Shown here: one piece after another, positions 28,175 to 37,125 of the stretch | How positions within the stretch are numbered: position 1 is the first letter of the stretch | Layout of the letters: every line of letters begins with the position of its first letter | Position numbers and translations under genes: made by a program | Notes under the pieces: generated by a model | The model's input: only the letters and a program-made list of their open reading frames with translations | What the model was told of the DNA's origin: nothing | The model's database searches: none | NCBI RefSeq assembly: GCF_027158465.1 | Contig: NZ_JAMKYL010000003.1 | Coordinates: 62,001 to 126,000, forward strand | Source: Oxalobacter paeniformigenes | Lineage (GTDB): Bacteria; Pseudomonadota; Gammaproteobacteria; Burkholderiales; Burkholderiaceae_D | DNA length: 64,000 nucleotides | Reading direction: 5' to 3'

Positions 28175-29137
28175 ATGACAACTTCTTCGATACATTCCGA
28201 TGTGATCATTCTGGGATCCGGCCCTGCCGGTTATACCGCAGCGATCTATACGGCAAGAGCCAATCTCAAACCGCTTCTGATTACAGGACTGCAACAGGGC
28301 GGACAACTGATGACGGCTTCGGAAGTCGAAAACTGGCCAGGGGACGGACAGGGCATACCGGGACCTGATCTGATGCAGCGTTTCCTTGAACATGCCGAAC
28401 GTTTCGAAACACGGATCGAATTCGACCAGATTCATACGGCCGAACTGAATGCCAAGCCTATCCGGCTGATCGGCGATATGGGGGAATATACCTGCAATGC
28501 GCTCATCATTGCCACGGGTGCGTCGGCACAGTATCTGGGATTGCCATCGGAGCAGGCCTATATCGGACGGGGGGTATCGGGATGCGCTACTTGTGACGGT
28601 TTTTTCTACCGTAACCGTGAAGTGGCAGTCGTCGGCGGCGGCAATACAGCGGTCGATGAAGCGATTTATCTTTCCAATATCGCGTCGAAAGTCACGCTCA
28701 TTCACCGTCGTGATACCTTTCGTGCTGAACCGATTCTGGTTTCACGGCTGATGGAACGTGTCGAAGCCGGAAAAATCTCGATTTTGTACAACTCTGTGGT
28801 CGATGAGGTGCTGGGGGACGATTCCGGCGTGACCGGCATACGCGTCAAGTCCGTCAGTGACGGAACGACGAAAGATGTGGCCCTTCATGGTGTATTCATC
28901 GCTATCGGTCACAAACCGAATACCGCCATATTCGAGGGACAACTCGAGATGGTCAACGGTTATATCAAGACCCGCATGGGGCAGGACGGCATGGCGACCG
29001 CCACCAGTATTCCGGGCGTGTTCGCTGCAGGAGATGTTCAGGATTATACCTACCGGCAGGCGATTACCAGCGCAGGTTCCGGATGCATGGCTGCACTGGA
29101 TGTCCAGCGTTATCTGGAAGCGCAACAGGAGCGTTGA
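28175..29137 (+). CDS. trxB: Thioredoxin reductase
   Basis: 320 aa NADPH-dependent flavoenzyme that keeps thioredoxin reduced. FAD-binding GSGPAGYTAAIYTARA is near the N-terminus. The redox-active CATC is followed by DGFFY, then the NADPH-binding GGGNTAVDEA, and FAAGDVQDYTYRQAITSAGSGCMAALD at the end. The ATG at 28175 has a weak GGTGA upstream; a GTG at 28139 adds 12 unsupported residues. It is divergent from ftsK and five bases ahead of the Smr gene. Confidence 0.96.
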   Translation: MTTSSIHSDVIILGSGPAGYTAAIYTARANLKPLLITGLQQGGQLMTASEVENWPGDGQGIPGPDLMQRFLEHAERFETRIEFDQIHTAELNAKPIRLIGDMGEYTCNALIIATGASAQYLGLPSEQAYIGRGVSGCATCDGFFYRNREVAVVGGGNTAVDEAIYLSNIASKVTLIHRRDTFRAEPILVSRLMERVEAGKISILYNSVVDEVLGDDSGVTGIRVKSVSDGTTKDVALHGVFIAIGHKPNTAIFEGQLEMVNGYIKTRMGQDGMATATSIPGVFAAGDVQDYTYRQAITSAGSGCMAALDVQRYLEAQQER

Positions 29138-29142
29138 GTATC

Positions 29143-29781
29143 ATGGCGGCGTCAAGGAAACTTTCCGATTTCGCTTCGCTGAAAAAGGCCGTGAAGAAGG
29201 TCAACGAGGAACGGAGAAAGCAGGAAGAGGCACGCAAAAGGGCGGAGCGCCAGGCGCAGTCGGACAGGGAACTTTTTCTGAGCAGTATCGGGGACGTCAC
29301 GCCTCTGGATGCCAGCGACAGGATCGAACCGGTATTTCAGGCGCCACGCCCGATTCCGGTGCAACGTATCGCAGACGAGAAGCTGGCATTGCGTGAATCG
29401 CTTTCAGATGAATTCAGTGTGGAAAGTCTGCTGGAAACGGATGAGGCCCTGAGTTACACAAAAGAAGGAATCGGTCCGGATGTCGTACGCAAATTGCGTC
29501 GGGGGCACTGGGTCATTCAGGACCAGATCGATTTGCATGGCATGCGTCGGGATGAAGCCCGGGAGATGATCGTGGAATTTCTCAGACAGGCTGCATTGCG
29601 AGGCATCCGGTGTGTGCGGATCGTTCACGGCAAGGGACTGGGTTCGGTCAATAATGAGCCGGTGCTGAAAAAACTGGTTCACAAATGGCTGGTGCAGCGT
29701 TCGGATGTCATCGCCTTTTGTCAGGCGAAGCCGGCCGATGGCGGTTCCGGCGCGGTGGTCGTTCTGCTCAAGGGACGCTAG
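29143..29781 (+). CDS. Smr domain protein
   Basis: 212 aa from the ATG at 29143, with AGGAG upstream. A charged coiled-coil-prone N-terminus (KKAVKKVNEERRKQEEARKR) precedes a C-terminal Smr (MutS2-related) domain. That domain carries DLHGMRRDEAREMIVEFL, VRIVHGKGLGS and the ending AFCQAKPADGGSGAVVVLLK. Smr domains bind or nick branched nucleic acid or cleave mRNA; the specific role here is unknown. It sits five bases after trxB and is almost certainly cotranscribed. Confidence 0.88.
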   Translation: MAASRKLSDFASLKKAVKKVNEERRKQEEARKRAERQAQSDRELFLSSIGDVTPLDASDRIEPVFQAPRPIPVQRIADEKLALRESLSDEFSVESLLETDEALSYTKEGIGPDVVRKLRRGHWVIQDQIDLHGMRRDEAREMIVEFLRQAALRGIRCVRIVHGKGLGSVNNEPVLKKLVHKWLVQRSDVIAFCQAKPADGGSGAVVVLLKGR

Positions 29782-29866
29782 GCACTGGCATAAACCGTTT
29801 CGTCCCGATATACTTGAAAGTTACCGTTTTCAGGCAGATACGCCGTTTTTCCATTGAGAGGTATTC

Positions 29867-30307
29867 ATGCTTTCTTCGTTCAAAAAAGCGCTCCCCGCTG
29901 CGCTGATGCTGATTGTCGCAGGTTCGATGGCCGCATGTTCGACAGGTCAGGAAAAAGTCGCGGAACTGACCGCAAAAGCCGAACAGGGTGATGTGGACGC
30001 CATGGTGGATGTCGCGGAAATGTATTGCAGCGGTACGACGATCGAACAGGATGACCAGATATGCGGCATGTGGATGAAACGCGCCGCCGAAAAGGGCCAT
30101 ATCCGCGCCCAGTACATGCTGGGCAGAATGTATGAACTCGGATTGGGTATGCGTGCCGATCCGGTACAGGCCTACAAGTGGTACACGCTGTCGGGCGATC
30201 AGGGATACCGGATGTCGCAGACCGGAGCGAAAAACATGCTTGAAGTCATGACGCCGCAACAGCGTGCGGAAGCGAAAAAACTGGTGGCCGAAAGTGGGAA
30301 GCAGTAA
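29867..30307 (+). CDS. Sel1-repeat lipoprotein
   Basis: 146 aa. The signal peptide ends in a lipobox-like MAAC at residues 21-24, so lipidation and membrane anchoring are expected. Sel1-type helical repeats follow (AEQGDVDAMVDVAEMYCSGT, AAEKGHIRAQYMLGRMYELG, ADPVQAYKWYTLSGDQG). These act as protein-interaction scaffolds. GAGAGG precedes the ATG. No partner can be named from context. Confidence 0.85.
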   Translation: MLSSFKKALPAALMLIVAGSMAACSTGQEKVAELTAKAEQGDVDAMVDVAEMYCSGTTIEQDDQICGMWMKRAAEKGHIRAQYMLGRMYELGLGMRADPVQAYKWYTLSGDQGYRMSQTGAKNMLEVMTPQQRAEAKKLVAESGKQ

Positions 30308-30398
30308 TCGGTTGAATGCCGGGGCGGAATTCCGGTCGTATTTGCCGGAAGGACAGGAATCGGCGGTTTGCCGGTACCGGTATGCGGATTGTGCGGGA

Positions 30399-30983
30399 AT
30401 GGGAATCAGGCAATTTACCGAACAGGATATCGTTCCGGCGGGACAAATGGCTTACGATGTATGGTCATATGAACTGGACGGTGTCGGTGATGCGTTCAAT
30501 CGTTTCATTCATGAATATCTGGTTCGTTACTACGATGTGAACCGGCATTATTCCTGGTGCGTGGACGAAGGTGGACTGGATGCTTTCTTGCTGGCAGGAT
30601 GCAAGACCGACGTCGGCAGTTGCGATACCTGGTTTTCGCATGGCTTGTCAGGTTTTTCAAGGGAAGAACGGAAAATCGCCTTGCAGTACCGGGATTATCT
30701 GGCAAGAAACAGCCATGCGGTCAGACGTTTCATGACCGGAAACGATGTCCAGATGGGATTGTTCATGAGCCGTGTTTCCGGTACGGGACGGCGGCTTCTG
30801 GACAATCTGGAACAGTTGTGCCGGAAGGACGGTATCAGCAATCTTTATCTCTGGGCAGATGCAACCTGCCATGTGTCGTATTACGAAAAAAACGGTTTTG
30901 AAATGATGGCACGCTTTGAAAACGGCATGCTTTCAGACAAACCGGCCCTAGATACCTGTGTATTCAGAAAGCGTCTGAACTGA
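30399..30983 (+). CDS. GNAT-family N-acetyltransferase
   Basis: 194 aa from the ATG at 30399 (MGIRQFTEQDIVPAGQMAYDVW). The start is uncertain because the frame is open further upstream and no clear ribosome site is visible. The C-terminal half has the GNAT signature LLDNLEQLCRKDGISNLYLWAD, CHVSYYEKNGFEMMARFE. The acceptor substrate is unknown. It begins about 90 bases after the Sel1 lipoprotein gene. Confidence 0.78.
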   Translation: MGIRQFTEQDIVPAGQMAYDVWSYELDGVGDAFNRFIHEYLVRYYDVNRHYSWCVDEGGLDAFLLAGCKTDVGSCDTWFSHGLSGFSREERKIALQYRDYLARNSHAVRRFMTGNDVQMGLFMSRVSGTGRRLLDNLEQLCRKDGISNLYLWADATCHVSYYEKNGFEMMARFENGMLSDKPALDTCVFRKRLN

Positions 30984-31063
30984 TACAGGTTGGGCAACGT
31001 TTTGCAGATGGCGCGCCCCGCCAGGGGGCAAAACCATCCGTCGCGGAACCGGTTCAGCCGGAT

Positions 31064-31402
31064 TCAGATCGCTTCGATACCGGTTTCGCCAGTGCGGATC
31101 CGGATGACCTGCTCGATATCCTGCACGAAAATCTTGCCGTCACCGATCTTGCCCGTTCTGGCCGATTTGAGAATTGCCTCGATCGCCAGTTCCAGCATGC
31201 TGTCGTCCACCACGACTTCGATTTTGACCTTGGGCAGAAAATCGACGACGTATTCTGCACCACGATAAAGTTCGGTATGGCCTTTCTGGCGGCCGAATCC
31301 CTTGACTTCCGTGACGGTCAGGCCATTGATGTTGGCATCGGACAAGGCTTCTCGCACTTCATCCAGCTTGAACGGTTTGATGATGGCGGTGATTTTTTTC
31401 AT
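31064..31402 (-). CDS. glnB: Nitrogen regulatory protein P-II
   Basis: 112 aa trimeric signal protein for nitrogen, carbon and energy status; it controls GlnE, NtrB and related targets. The T-loop GRQKGHTELYRGAEYVVDFLPK with the uridylylatable Tyr51 is intact, as is the C-terminal signature TGKIGDGKIFV. The ATG at 31402 has CCGGAG upstream; ten extra residues in a longer frame are unsupported. It lies 75 bases downstream of nadE on the same strand, an arrangement common in betaproteobacteria. GlnK cannot be excluded, but no amtB is present. Confidence 0.93.
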   Translation of the reverse strand: MKKITAIIKPFKLDEVREALSDANINGLTVTEVKGFGRQKGHTELYRGAEYVVDFLPKVKIEVVVDDSMLELAIEAILKSARTGKIGDGKIFVQDIEQVIRIRTGETGIEAI

Positions 31403-31477
31403 GCAAGCTCCGGTAATGATGAAAAGAAACATTCCGCCAGTCGTGCGGAATACGGTGCATTGTAAAACATTCCGGTT

Positions 31478-33091
31478 TCAATCGCGAAATTTGGACGTGA
31501 TCGGACAACGCCAGTCGCGACCGAATCCTCGTGGTGTGATCCGGATGCCGATAGGTGCCTGACGACGCTTGTATTCATTGATCCGCATCAGCCGGACGAT
31601 ACGTTCCACCACGATCTGGCTGTATCCGTTGCGGATGATTTCATTGACGCTCTTGTTTTCTTCCATGAACATCCGGACGATGGCGTCGAGCACCTCGTAA
31701 GGGGGAAGAGTATCCTGGTCGAACTGGTTCGGCTTGAGTTCGGCGGTCGGCGCACGGGTCATCATGCGTTCCGGAATGACGTCCGAGAGGGTGTTGCGGT
31801 AACGGCACAGGCGGTAGACCAGTGTTTTGTATATATCCTTGATGACGGCGAATCCTCCGGCCATGTCACCGTAAAGCGTGCAGTAGCCAACTGCCATTTC
31901 GCTTTTGTTGCCTGTCGTGAGCACGATGGAACCGAACTTGTTGGACAGCGCCATCAGCAGGGTGCCGCGGATACGTGCCTGCAGATTTTCTTCCGTCGAA
32001 TCTTCGGGCATACCGGAGAATTGCGGCGCAAGCGTTTGCAAAAAGGACGAGAAACAGTCCGTAATCGCTATTTCGTCATAGCTGACACCTAGACGCGCGG
32101 CCATTTCGCTGGCATCGATACGTGAAATATCGCTGGTATAAGGCGAAGGCATCATGACGGCACGTACTTTTTCCGGCCCCAGCGCATCAACTGCAACAGC
32201 CAGAACCAGCGCCGAGTCGACGCCACCGGAAAGGCCGATGATGACGCCCGGAAAACCGTTTTTGCCGACATAGTCGCGTACACCCAGAACGAGTGCACGG
32301 TAGACTTCTTCCTCGACCGAAGGATGTTTTTCCATACGTCCGTTGACGGGATCGCCATTTTCGAAAGCGATGATTTCCATGTCTTCATCGCACTGTTTGA
32401 GTTGTACGCAAACCTTGCCGTCACGGTTCATGGCGAAAGAGCAGCCATCGAAAATCAGTTCATCCTGACCGCCTACCAGGTTGGCATAAACGGCGGACAT
32501 GCCCTGATGGATGACGTTTTGCCGCACGATGACGGGACGCTGGTGCATTTTCCCCATATGGTATGGAGAACTGTTCATGATCAACAGCACTTCGGCGCCT
32601 GCCGCACGGGTACGCTCGGCAGGTTCCGGAAACCAGATGTCTTCACAGATCGCGACGCCGAAGCGTGTCCCGCGAACATCGAACACCAGCGGTTCATTGC
32701 CCGGGGTGAAATAGCGTTTTTCATCGAAAACAGTGTAGTTGGGCAGTTCCTGCTTGAAATAGGTGCCGATGATCGCGCCGTTGACCAGAATGGAACAGGC
32801 GTTGTAGCACAGGCCGTTGCGGATGCAGTGATGACCGACCAGCACATGGACATTGTCGAGATCGGCCAGCTCGTTTTTCAGTCTGTCGAGTTCAAGTTGT
32901 GTTGCCGAATGGAAGCTATGCTGCAACAGCAGGTCTTCCGGCGGGTAACCGGTCAGCGACAGTTCCGGGGTCAGCACGATATCCGCTCCCTGTGCGGCCG
33001 CTTGCCGGGCGAATCGTGCAATGCGCTCGCGGTTGCCGGACAAATCTCCGACGGTACTGTTGATCTGGGCTATGGCGACTTTGGGAGACAT
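31478..33091 (-). CDS. nadE: Glutamine-hydrolysing NAD+ synthetase
   Basis: 537 aa. The N-terminal nitrilase-type glutaminase domain has catalytic residues in TPELSLTGYPPEDLL, the KQELPNYTVFDEKRYF region and GVAICEDIW. The C-terminal synthetase has the PP-loop GLSGGVDSALV. It amidates nicotinic acid adenine dinucleotide with glutamine-derived ammonia. The window also encodes nadA and nadC, covering most of de novo NAD synthesis. GGAA precedes the ATG. Confidence 0.95.
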   Translation of the reverse strand: MSPKVAIAQINSTVGDLSGNRERIARFARQAAAQGADIVLTPELSLTGYPPEDLLLQHSFHSATQLELDRLKNELADLDNVHVLVGHHCIRNGLCYNACSILVNGAIIGTYFKQELPNYTVFDEKRYFTPGNEPLVFDVRGTRFGVAICEDIWFPEPAERTRAAGAEVLLIMNSSPYHMGKMHQRPVIVRQNVIHQGMSAVYANLVGGQDELIFDGCSFAMNRDGKVCVQLKQCDEDMEIIAFENGDPVNGRMEKHPSVEEEVYRALVLGVRDYVGKNGFPGVIIGLSGGVDSALVLAVAVDALGPEKVRAVMMPSPYTSDISRIDASEMAARLGVSYDEIAITDCFSSFLQTLAPQFSGMPEDSTEENLQARIRGTLLMALSNKFGSIVLTTGNKSEMAVGYCTLYGDMAGGFAVIKDIYKTLVYRLCRYRNTLSDVIPERMMTRAPTAELKPNQFDQDTLPPYEVLDAIVRMFMEENKSVNEIIRNGYSQIVVERIVRLMRINEYKRRQAPIGIRITPRGFGRDWRCPITSKFRD

Positions 33092-33290
33092 GATGTCGTT
33101 TCCGAAAAACTGTTAACTGAAATAGGATATTACTTTTTTGATTTCCTGTTTGGACTATCGTCCGAAAACATGAGATTTTATCCGATAAATGTCTATCGAA
33201 ACGGAATTTGGTTACAATGCTAAATTCGGTTGGCCGGATGGTGTTGCCGTTTCCGGCTGTGTCCAATCGCTGAATTGTCGGGATGTCCGT

Positions 33291-34760
33291 ATGCAATATG
33301 TATCGACCCGTGCCGGGGATAAAAACGGTACAGGAAAATCTTTTTCGCAAATTCTTCTGGAAGGTCTGGCACCGGATGGCGGCCTGTATATGCCTGAATC
33401 CTATCCGGTCGTGACCGGTCGTGAACTTGATGCCTGGCGCAAACTTTCCTATGCGGAGCTGGCTTTCGAGATTCTGAAAAAGTTCGCCGACGATATTCCG
33501 GAGGCGGATCTGAAAGCACTGGCGCAAAAAACCTATACGCCTGAGGTTTACTGCAATGTGCGGGAAGGCGACACGGCGCAGGATATCGCGCCCTTGCGGG
33601 TGCTTGGTGAAAAAGACGGCAAGAAACTGATGCTCTTGTCGCTCTCGAACGGCCCGACGCTGGCGTTCAAGGACATGGCCATGCAGTTGCTCGGCAATCT
33701 GTTCGAATACGCGCTGTCCCGCCAGAATGCGGAACTCAATATTCTCGGCGCGACTTCCGGTGATACCGGCAGCGCGGCGGAATATGCCATGCGCGGCAAG
33801 AAGGGTATCCGCGTTTTCATGCTGTCGCCTTACCGGAAGATGAGCGCATTCCAGACAGCACAGATGTTCAGCCTGCAAGACCCGAATATTTACAATATCG
33901 CGATCGAAGGGGTATTCGACGATTGTCAGGATATCGTCAAGGCCGTATCGAACGATTTGTCCTACAAGACGCGCCAGAAGATCGGTACCGTCAATTCGAT
34001 CAACTGGGCCAGAGTAGTTGCGCAGGTCGTCTATTATTTCCGCGCTTACCTCAAGGCGACTGCCGATAACAGCGAAAAGGTTTCGTTTACGGTACCGTCA
34101 GGCAATTTCGGCAATATCTGTGCCGGTCATATCGCCCGTATGATGGGATTGCCGATTGATCGTCTGGTTGTCGCGACCAATGAAAACGATGTACTCGATG
34201 AATTTTTCCGCAGCGGCGTCTATCGTGTCCGCAAATCGGATGAAACATGGCATACGAGCAGCCCGTCCATGGATATTTCGAAGGCATCCAATTTCGAGCG
34301 GTTCGTCTACGACTTGCTCGGACGAGACGGCCGGCGTGTCAGTCATCTTTTCAGGCAGATCGAAACCAAAGGCTTTTTCGACCTGTCGGATAGTCAGAAG
34401 GGCGATGGCGACGAATTTTCGCGTGTCCCCTCATATGGTTTCGAATCCGGCAAATCCACCCATGCGGATCGTATCGCTACTATCCGGAAAGTCAGCAGCG
34501 AATATGGTATCACGATCGACCCGCATACGGCAGACGGTATCAAGGTCGCGTGGGAACACCAGCAAAAGGGCGTGCCGATGATTGTGCTGGAAACGGCACA
34601 GGCCGCCAAGTTCAACGAAACGATTTTCGAGGCACTGGGTCACAATGCTTCGAGGCCCGCAGGTTTCGAAAATATCGAGGGATTGCCGCAACGGTTTACC
34701 GTCATGCCGGTCGATGCGGGAGAAGTCAAGAAATTCATTGCCGAACGGACGGGACTCTGA
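33291..34760 (+). CDS. thrC: Threonine synthase
   Basis: PLP enzyme converting O-phosphohomoserine to threonine. 489 aa from the ATG at 33291 (MQYVSTRAGDK), the family start; the longer upstream frame is not conserved. The PLP lysine lies in NGPTLAFKDMAMQ, and the phosphate loop SGDTGSAAEYAMRGKKG and PSGNFGNICAGHIA are visible. hom, the usual upstream neighbour, is absent. moeA follows after 49 bases, as in the betaproteobacterial hom-thrC-moeA-moaD-moaE order. Confidence 0.95.
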   Translation: MQYVSTRAGDKNGTGKSFSQILLEGLAPDGGLYMPESYPVVTGRELDAWRKLSYAELAFEILKKFADDIPEADLKALAQKTYTPEVYCNVREGDTAQDIAPLRVLGEKDGKKLMLLSLSNGPTLAFKDMAMQLLGNLFEYALSRQNAELNILGATSGDTGSAAEYAMRGKKGIRVFMLSPYRKMSAFQTAQMFSLQDPNIYNIAIEGVFDDCQDIVKAVSNDLSYKTRQKIGTVNSINWARVVAQVVYYFRAYLKATADNSEKVSFTVPSGNFGNICAGHIARMMGLPIDRLVVATNENDVLDEFFRSGVYRVRKSDETWHTSSPSMDISKASNFERFVYDLLGRDGRRVSHLFRQIETKGFFDLSDSQKGDGDEFSRVPSYGFESGKSTHADRIATIRKVSSEYGITIDPHTADGIKVAWEHQQKGVPMIVLETAQAAKFNETIFEALGHNASRPAGFENIEGLPQRFTVMPVDAGEVKKFIAERTGL

Positions 34761-34809
34761 ACCGGGTACAAGTTCCGTAGGCCGGACGGAGTATGGAAGG
34801 AGCGGGGAT

Positions 34810-36024
34810 ATGTTGACGGCAAGTGAAGCCCTTTCGCAATTGCTCGGCAGTGTCAGCACGATACAGGATGTGGAAACATTGCCTGTATCGCAGACCAATG
34901 GCCGTGTGTTGGCCCAAGCGCAGTATGCATGCGTTACCGTTCCGGATACCGACAATTCGGCCATGGACGGTTATGCCTTTCGTTACGACGATGTGGCCGA
35001 TACTGCGTCGGTATTGACCATCACCCAGAGAATACCAGCAGGTGCGACGGGAGTGCCGCTGGGCAAGGGGGAAGCAGCGCGGATTTTCACGGGGGCACCC
35101 CTGCCGGAAGGTGCGGATACCGTCGTCAGGCAGGAATGGTGCCTGGCAGAAGGCAACCGCTTGTCCTTTTTGCGTTTGCCTGAGAAGGGTGAAGCTGTCC
35201 GGCATGCAGGGGAACAGGCGAAGAAGGGCGATCCTGTCCTGATGGCGGGTACCCGATTGCGTTCGCAGCATCTCGGCGTTGCTGTAACTGTCGGTTTGAC
35301 CCATCTGCCGGTCGTCAGAAAGCCGAAGGTGGCATTGCTGTGTACCGGAGACGAACTGGTTAAACCCGGCGAACCGCTTCCGCCCGGCAAGGTTTATAAC
35401 TCGAACTGCTATATGCTCCGCGGCTTGCTGGAAGACTTCGGATGCGAAGTATCCGATTTCGGCATCGTGCCTGACGATTTCCGGACGACCTGTCGCTATT
35501 TCGTGCAGGCAGCGGCGGAACATGACTTGATCCTGACATCTGGCGGTGCATCAGTCGGCGAGGAAGACCATGTCAAACACGCTATCGAGACGGAAGGGCG
35601 GCTGCATTTCTGGAAAATCGCGGTCAAACCCGGAAAACCGCTGGTTTACGGGGAAATCGGCAGGCAGTCTTCAGACGACGGTACGGCGATCATCGGTTTG
35701 CCGGGCAATCCGGTGTCCGGTTTCGTGACCTTTTTGCTGTTCGTCCGTCCGTATCTGCTGGCCATGCAGGGTGTCACGGATGTAACGCCGAAAGCCTTGT
35801 TATTGCCATGCGCCAGCGCTTATCCGAAAGCGGACGAACGCAATGAATTTTTGCGTGCCAGAATCAACGGCAACGGCGAAGTGGAATTGTTCGGCAATCA
35901 GGGTTCGGGCATTTTGTCATCGGCGGTATGGGGTGACGGACTGGTCGACAATCCGCCCGGGCATGCAATCAGACCGGGCGAGACAGTCCGGTTCATTCCT
36001 TTCAGTGAATTCTGGCGTCCATGA
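34810..36024 (+). CDS. moeA: Molybdopterin molybdenumtransferase MoeA
   Basis: 404 aa from the ATG at 34810, preceded by AAGGAG. It inserts molybdate into adenylated molybdopterin. Motifs include DNSAMDGYAFRY, FTGAPLPEGADTVVRQE, STGDEL-type LLCTGDELVKPGE, SGGASVGEEDHVK and GLPGNPVSGFVTF. It overlaps moaD by four bases (ATGA), so the two are translationally coupled. Confidence 0.95.
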   Translation: MLTASEALSQLLGSVSTIQDVETLPVSQTNGRVLAQAQYACVTVPDTDNSAMDGYAFRYDDVADTASVLTITQRIPAGATGVPLGKGEAARIFTGAPLPEGADTVVRQEWCLAEGNRLSFLRLPEKGEAVRHAGEQAKKGDPVLMAGTRLRSQHLGVAVTVGLTHLPVVRKPKVALLCTGDELVKPGEPLPPGKVYNSNCYMLRGLLEDFGCEVSDFGIVPDDFRTTCRYFVQAAAEHDLILTSGGASVGEEDHVKHAIETEGRLHFWKIAVKPGKPLVYGEIGRQSSDDGTAIIGLPGNPVSGFVTFLLFVRPYLLAMQGVTDVTPKALLLPCASAYPKADERNEFLRARINGNGEVELFGNQGSGILSSAVWGDGLVDNPPGHAIRPGETVRFIPFSEFWRP

Positions 36025-36278
36025 GAATCAGAGTACGTTATTTCGCCAGTATCCGTGAGGCATTGGGTGTTTCGGAAGAATGGCTTGATTTGCCGGAAAA
36101 CGTTCATACCGTCGGCGATCTCAGACAATATCTTGTGCGGCGCGGTACGGTATGGGCGGCGGTACTGGCGGAGGAAAACGGTGTGAGGATGGCTTTTGAG
36201 CTGAAAATGGCGACGGCCAGTACTGTCCTGACGGAAAACGGGGAAGCGGCTTTCTTTCCGCCTGTCACCGGTGGATGA
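36021..36278 (+). CDS. moaD: Molybdopterin synthase sulfur carrier subunit MoaD
   Basis: 85 aa ubiquitin-like protein ending in the required Gly-Gly (PPVTGG), which is thiocarboxylated and donates sulfur to molybdopterin. It overlaps the moeA stop. Its partner subunit MoaE is not next to it but at 60342-60776. A hairpin follows at 36314-36335. Confidence 0.93.
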   Translation: MRIRVRYFASIREALGVSEEWLDLPENVHTVGDLRQYLVRRGTVWAAVLAEENGVRMAFELKMATASTVLTENGEAAFFPPVTGG

Positions 36279-36313
36279 ATACCGGTTGTTTCCGGTGTGA
36301 GCCCGGAAACGAC

Positions 36314-36335
36314 AAAGCCGGCGCAAGCCGGCTTT
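36314..36335. terminator. Hairpin between moaD and rpmG
   Basis: AAAGCCGGC, GCAA loop, GCCGGCTTT. It is placed between convergent transcripts and could serve both moaD and rpmG. The T-run is short. Confidence 0.65.
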
Positions 36336-36365
36336 GAAAGAAACAAGGAAAGGAAACGAGGGAGA

Positions 36366-36533
36366 TTACTTGATTTTGGTTTCCTTGTAAGGGACATGCT
36401 TGCGAGCCTTGGGATCGAACTTGATGATTTCGATCTTTTCAGGCGTAGTCCGCTTGTTTTTGGTCGTAGTATAGAAATGACCGGTACCCGCGGTGGATTC
36501 CAGTTTGATTTTTTCTCTGCCTGCTTTAGCCAT
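36366..36533 (-). CDS. rpmG: 50S ribosomal protein L33
   Basis: 55 aa (MAKAGREKIKLESTAGTGHF...ending PYKETKIK), the standard length for proteobacterial L33. AGAGG precedes the ATG at 36533. It is transcribed with rpmB, 37 bases upstream. This is the cysteine-free, zinc-independent form. Confidence 0.95.
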   Translation of the reverse strand: MAKAGREKIKLESTAGTGHFYTTTKNKRTTPEKIEIIKFDPKARKHVPYKETKIK

Positions 36534-36570
36534 AACAAAAACCTCTCAAAAAAAAGAACCGAAGACCGGC

Positions 36571-36807
36571 TTAGATTTTTTCGCCGCGAGCGCGAAGATC
36601 GGCGAGAACAGCGTCGATACCGAGTTTGTCGATGACACGCAGGCCGGCATTGGAAACGCGAAGCGAAACCCAGCGGTTTTCGGACTCGACGAAAAAGCGG
36701 CGGTAATGCAAATTGGGCATAAAGCGCCGTTTGGACTTGTTATTGGCATGAGAAACCGTATTACCGGACATGGGTTTTTTACCTGTGACCTGGCAAACGC
36801 GAGCCAT
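36571..36807 (-). CDS. rpmB: 50S ribosomal protein L28
   Basis: 78 aa with typical MARVCQVTGKKPMSGNTVSHA and KSKRRFMPNLHYRRFFV. A strong GGAGG site precedes the ATG. It forms the usual rpmB-rpmG pair. The non-coding gap 36808-37125 beyond it is A/T-rich and should hold promoters for this operon and for the divergent dehydrogenase. Confidence 0.96.
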   Translation of the reverse strand: MARVCQVTGKKPMSGNTVSHANNKSKRRFMPNLHYRRFFVESENRWVSLRVSNAGLRVIDKLGIDAVLADLRARGEKI

Positions 36808-37125
36808 AAGAACCTCCGAAATAAAAAAAGCGAAGGCTGCATTCTATATGAAAGGAAAACAAAAGACAAGAAAAAACAGTGACTTGTCAAAAACAAGTGT
36901 GTCCTATAATTTGAATATATGTCACAATTTCTCAATGAGGCATGGAGCTTCCGGCAAGCGTGTGCAAATGATCGTTGCGCAATCGTATGTTCCGCATTGT
37001 ATTGCTGTGGCAGGATAGAGGCATTTCAAGGCAATTACAGTCTTTCGCGGCCATTTTGAATATAATAGAGGACGGTTTCCGTTTTACGGGAAAATAGAGG
37101 TTTTTTGAAGAGCACGGGTGATCGT
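36808..37125. promoter_or_regulatory. Divergent promoter region rpmB / dehydrogenase
   Basis: 318 A/T-rich non-coding bases. Plus-strand TATAAT hexamers occur at 36905-36910 (TTGTCA 15 bases upstream) and at 37061-37066. The exact start sites are not determinable. Confidence 0.4.
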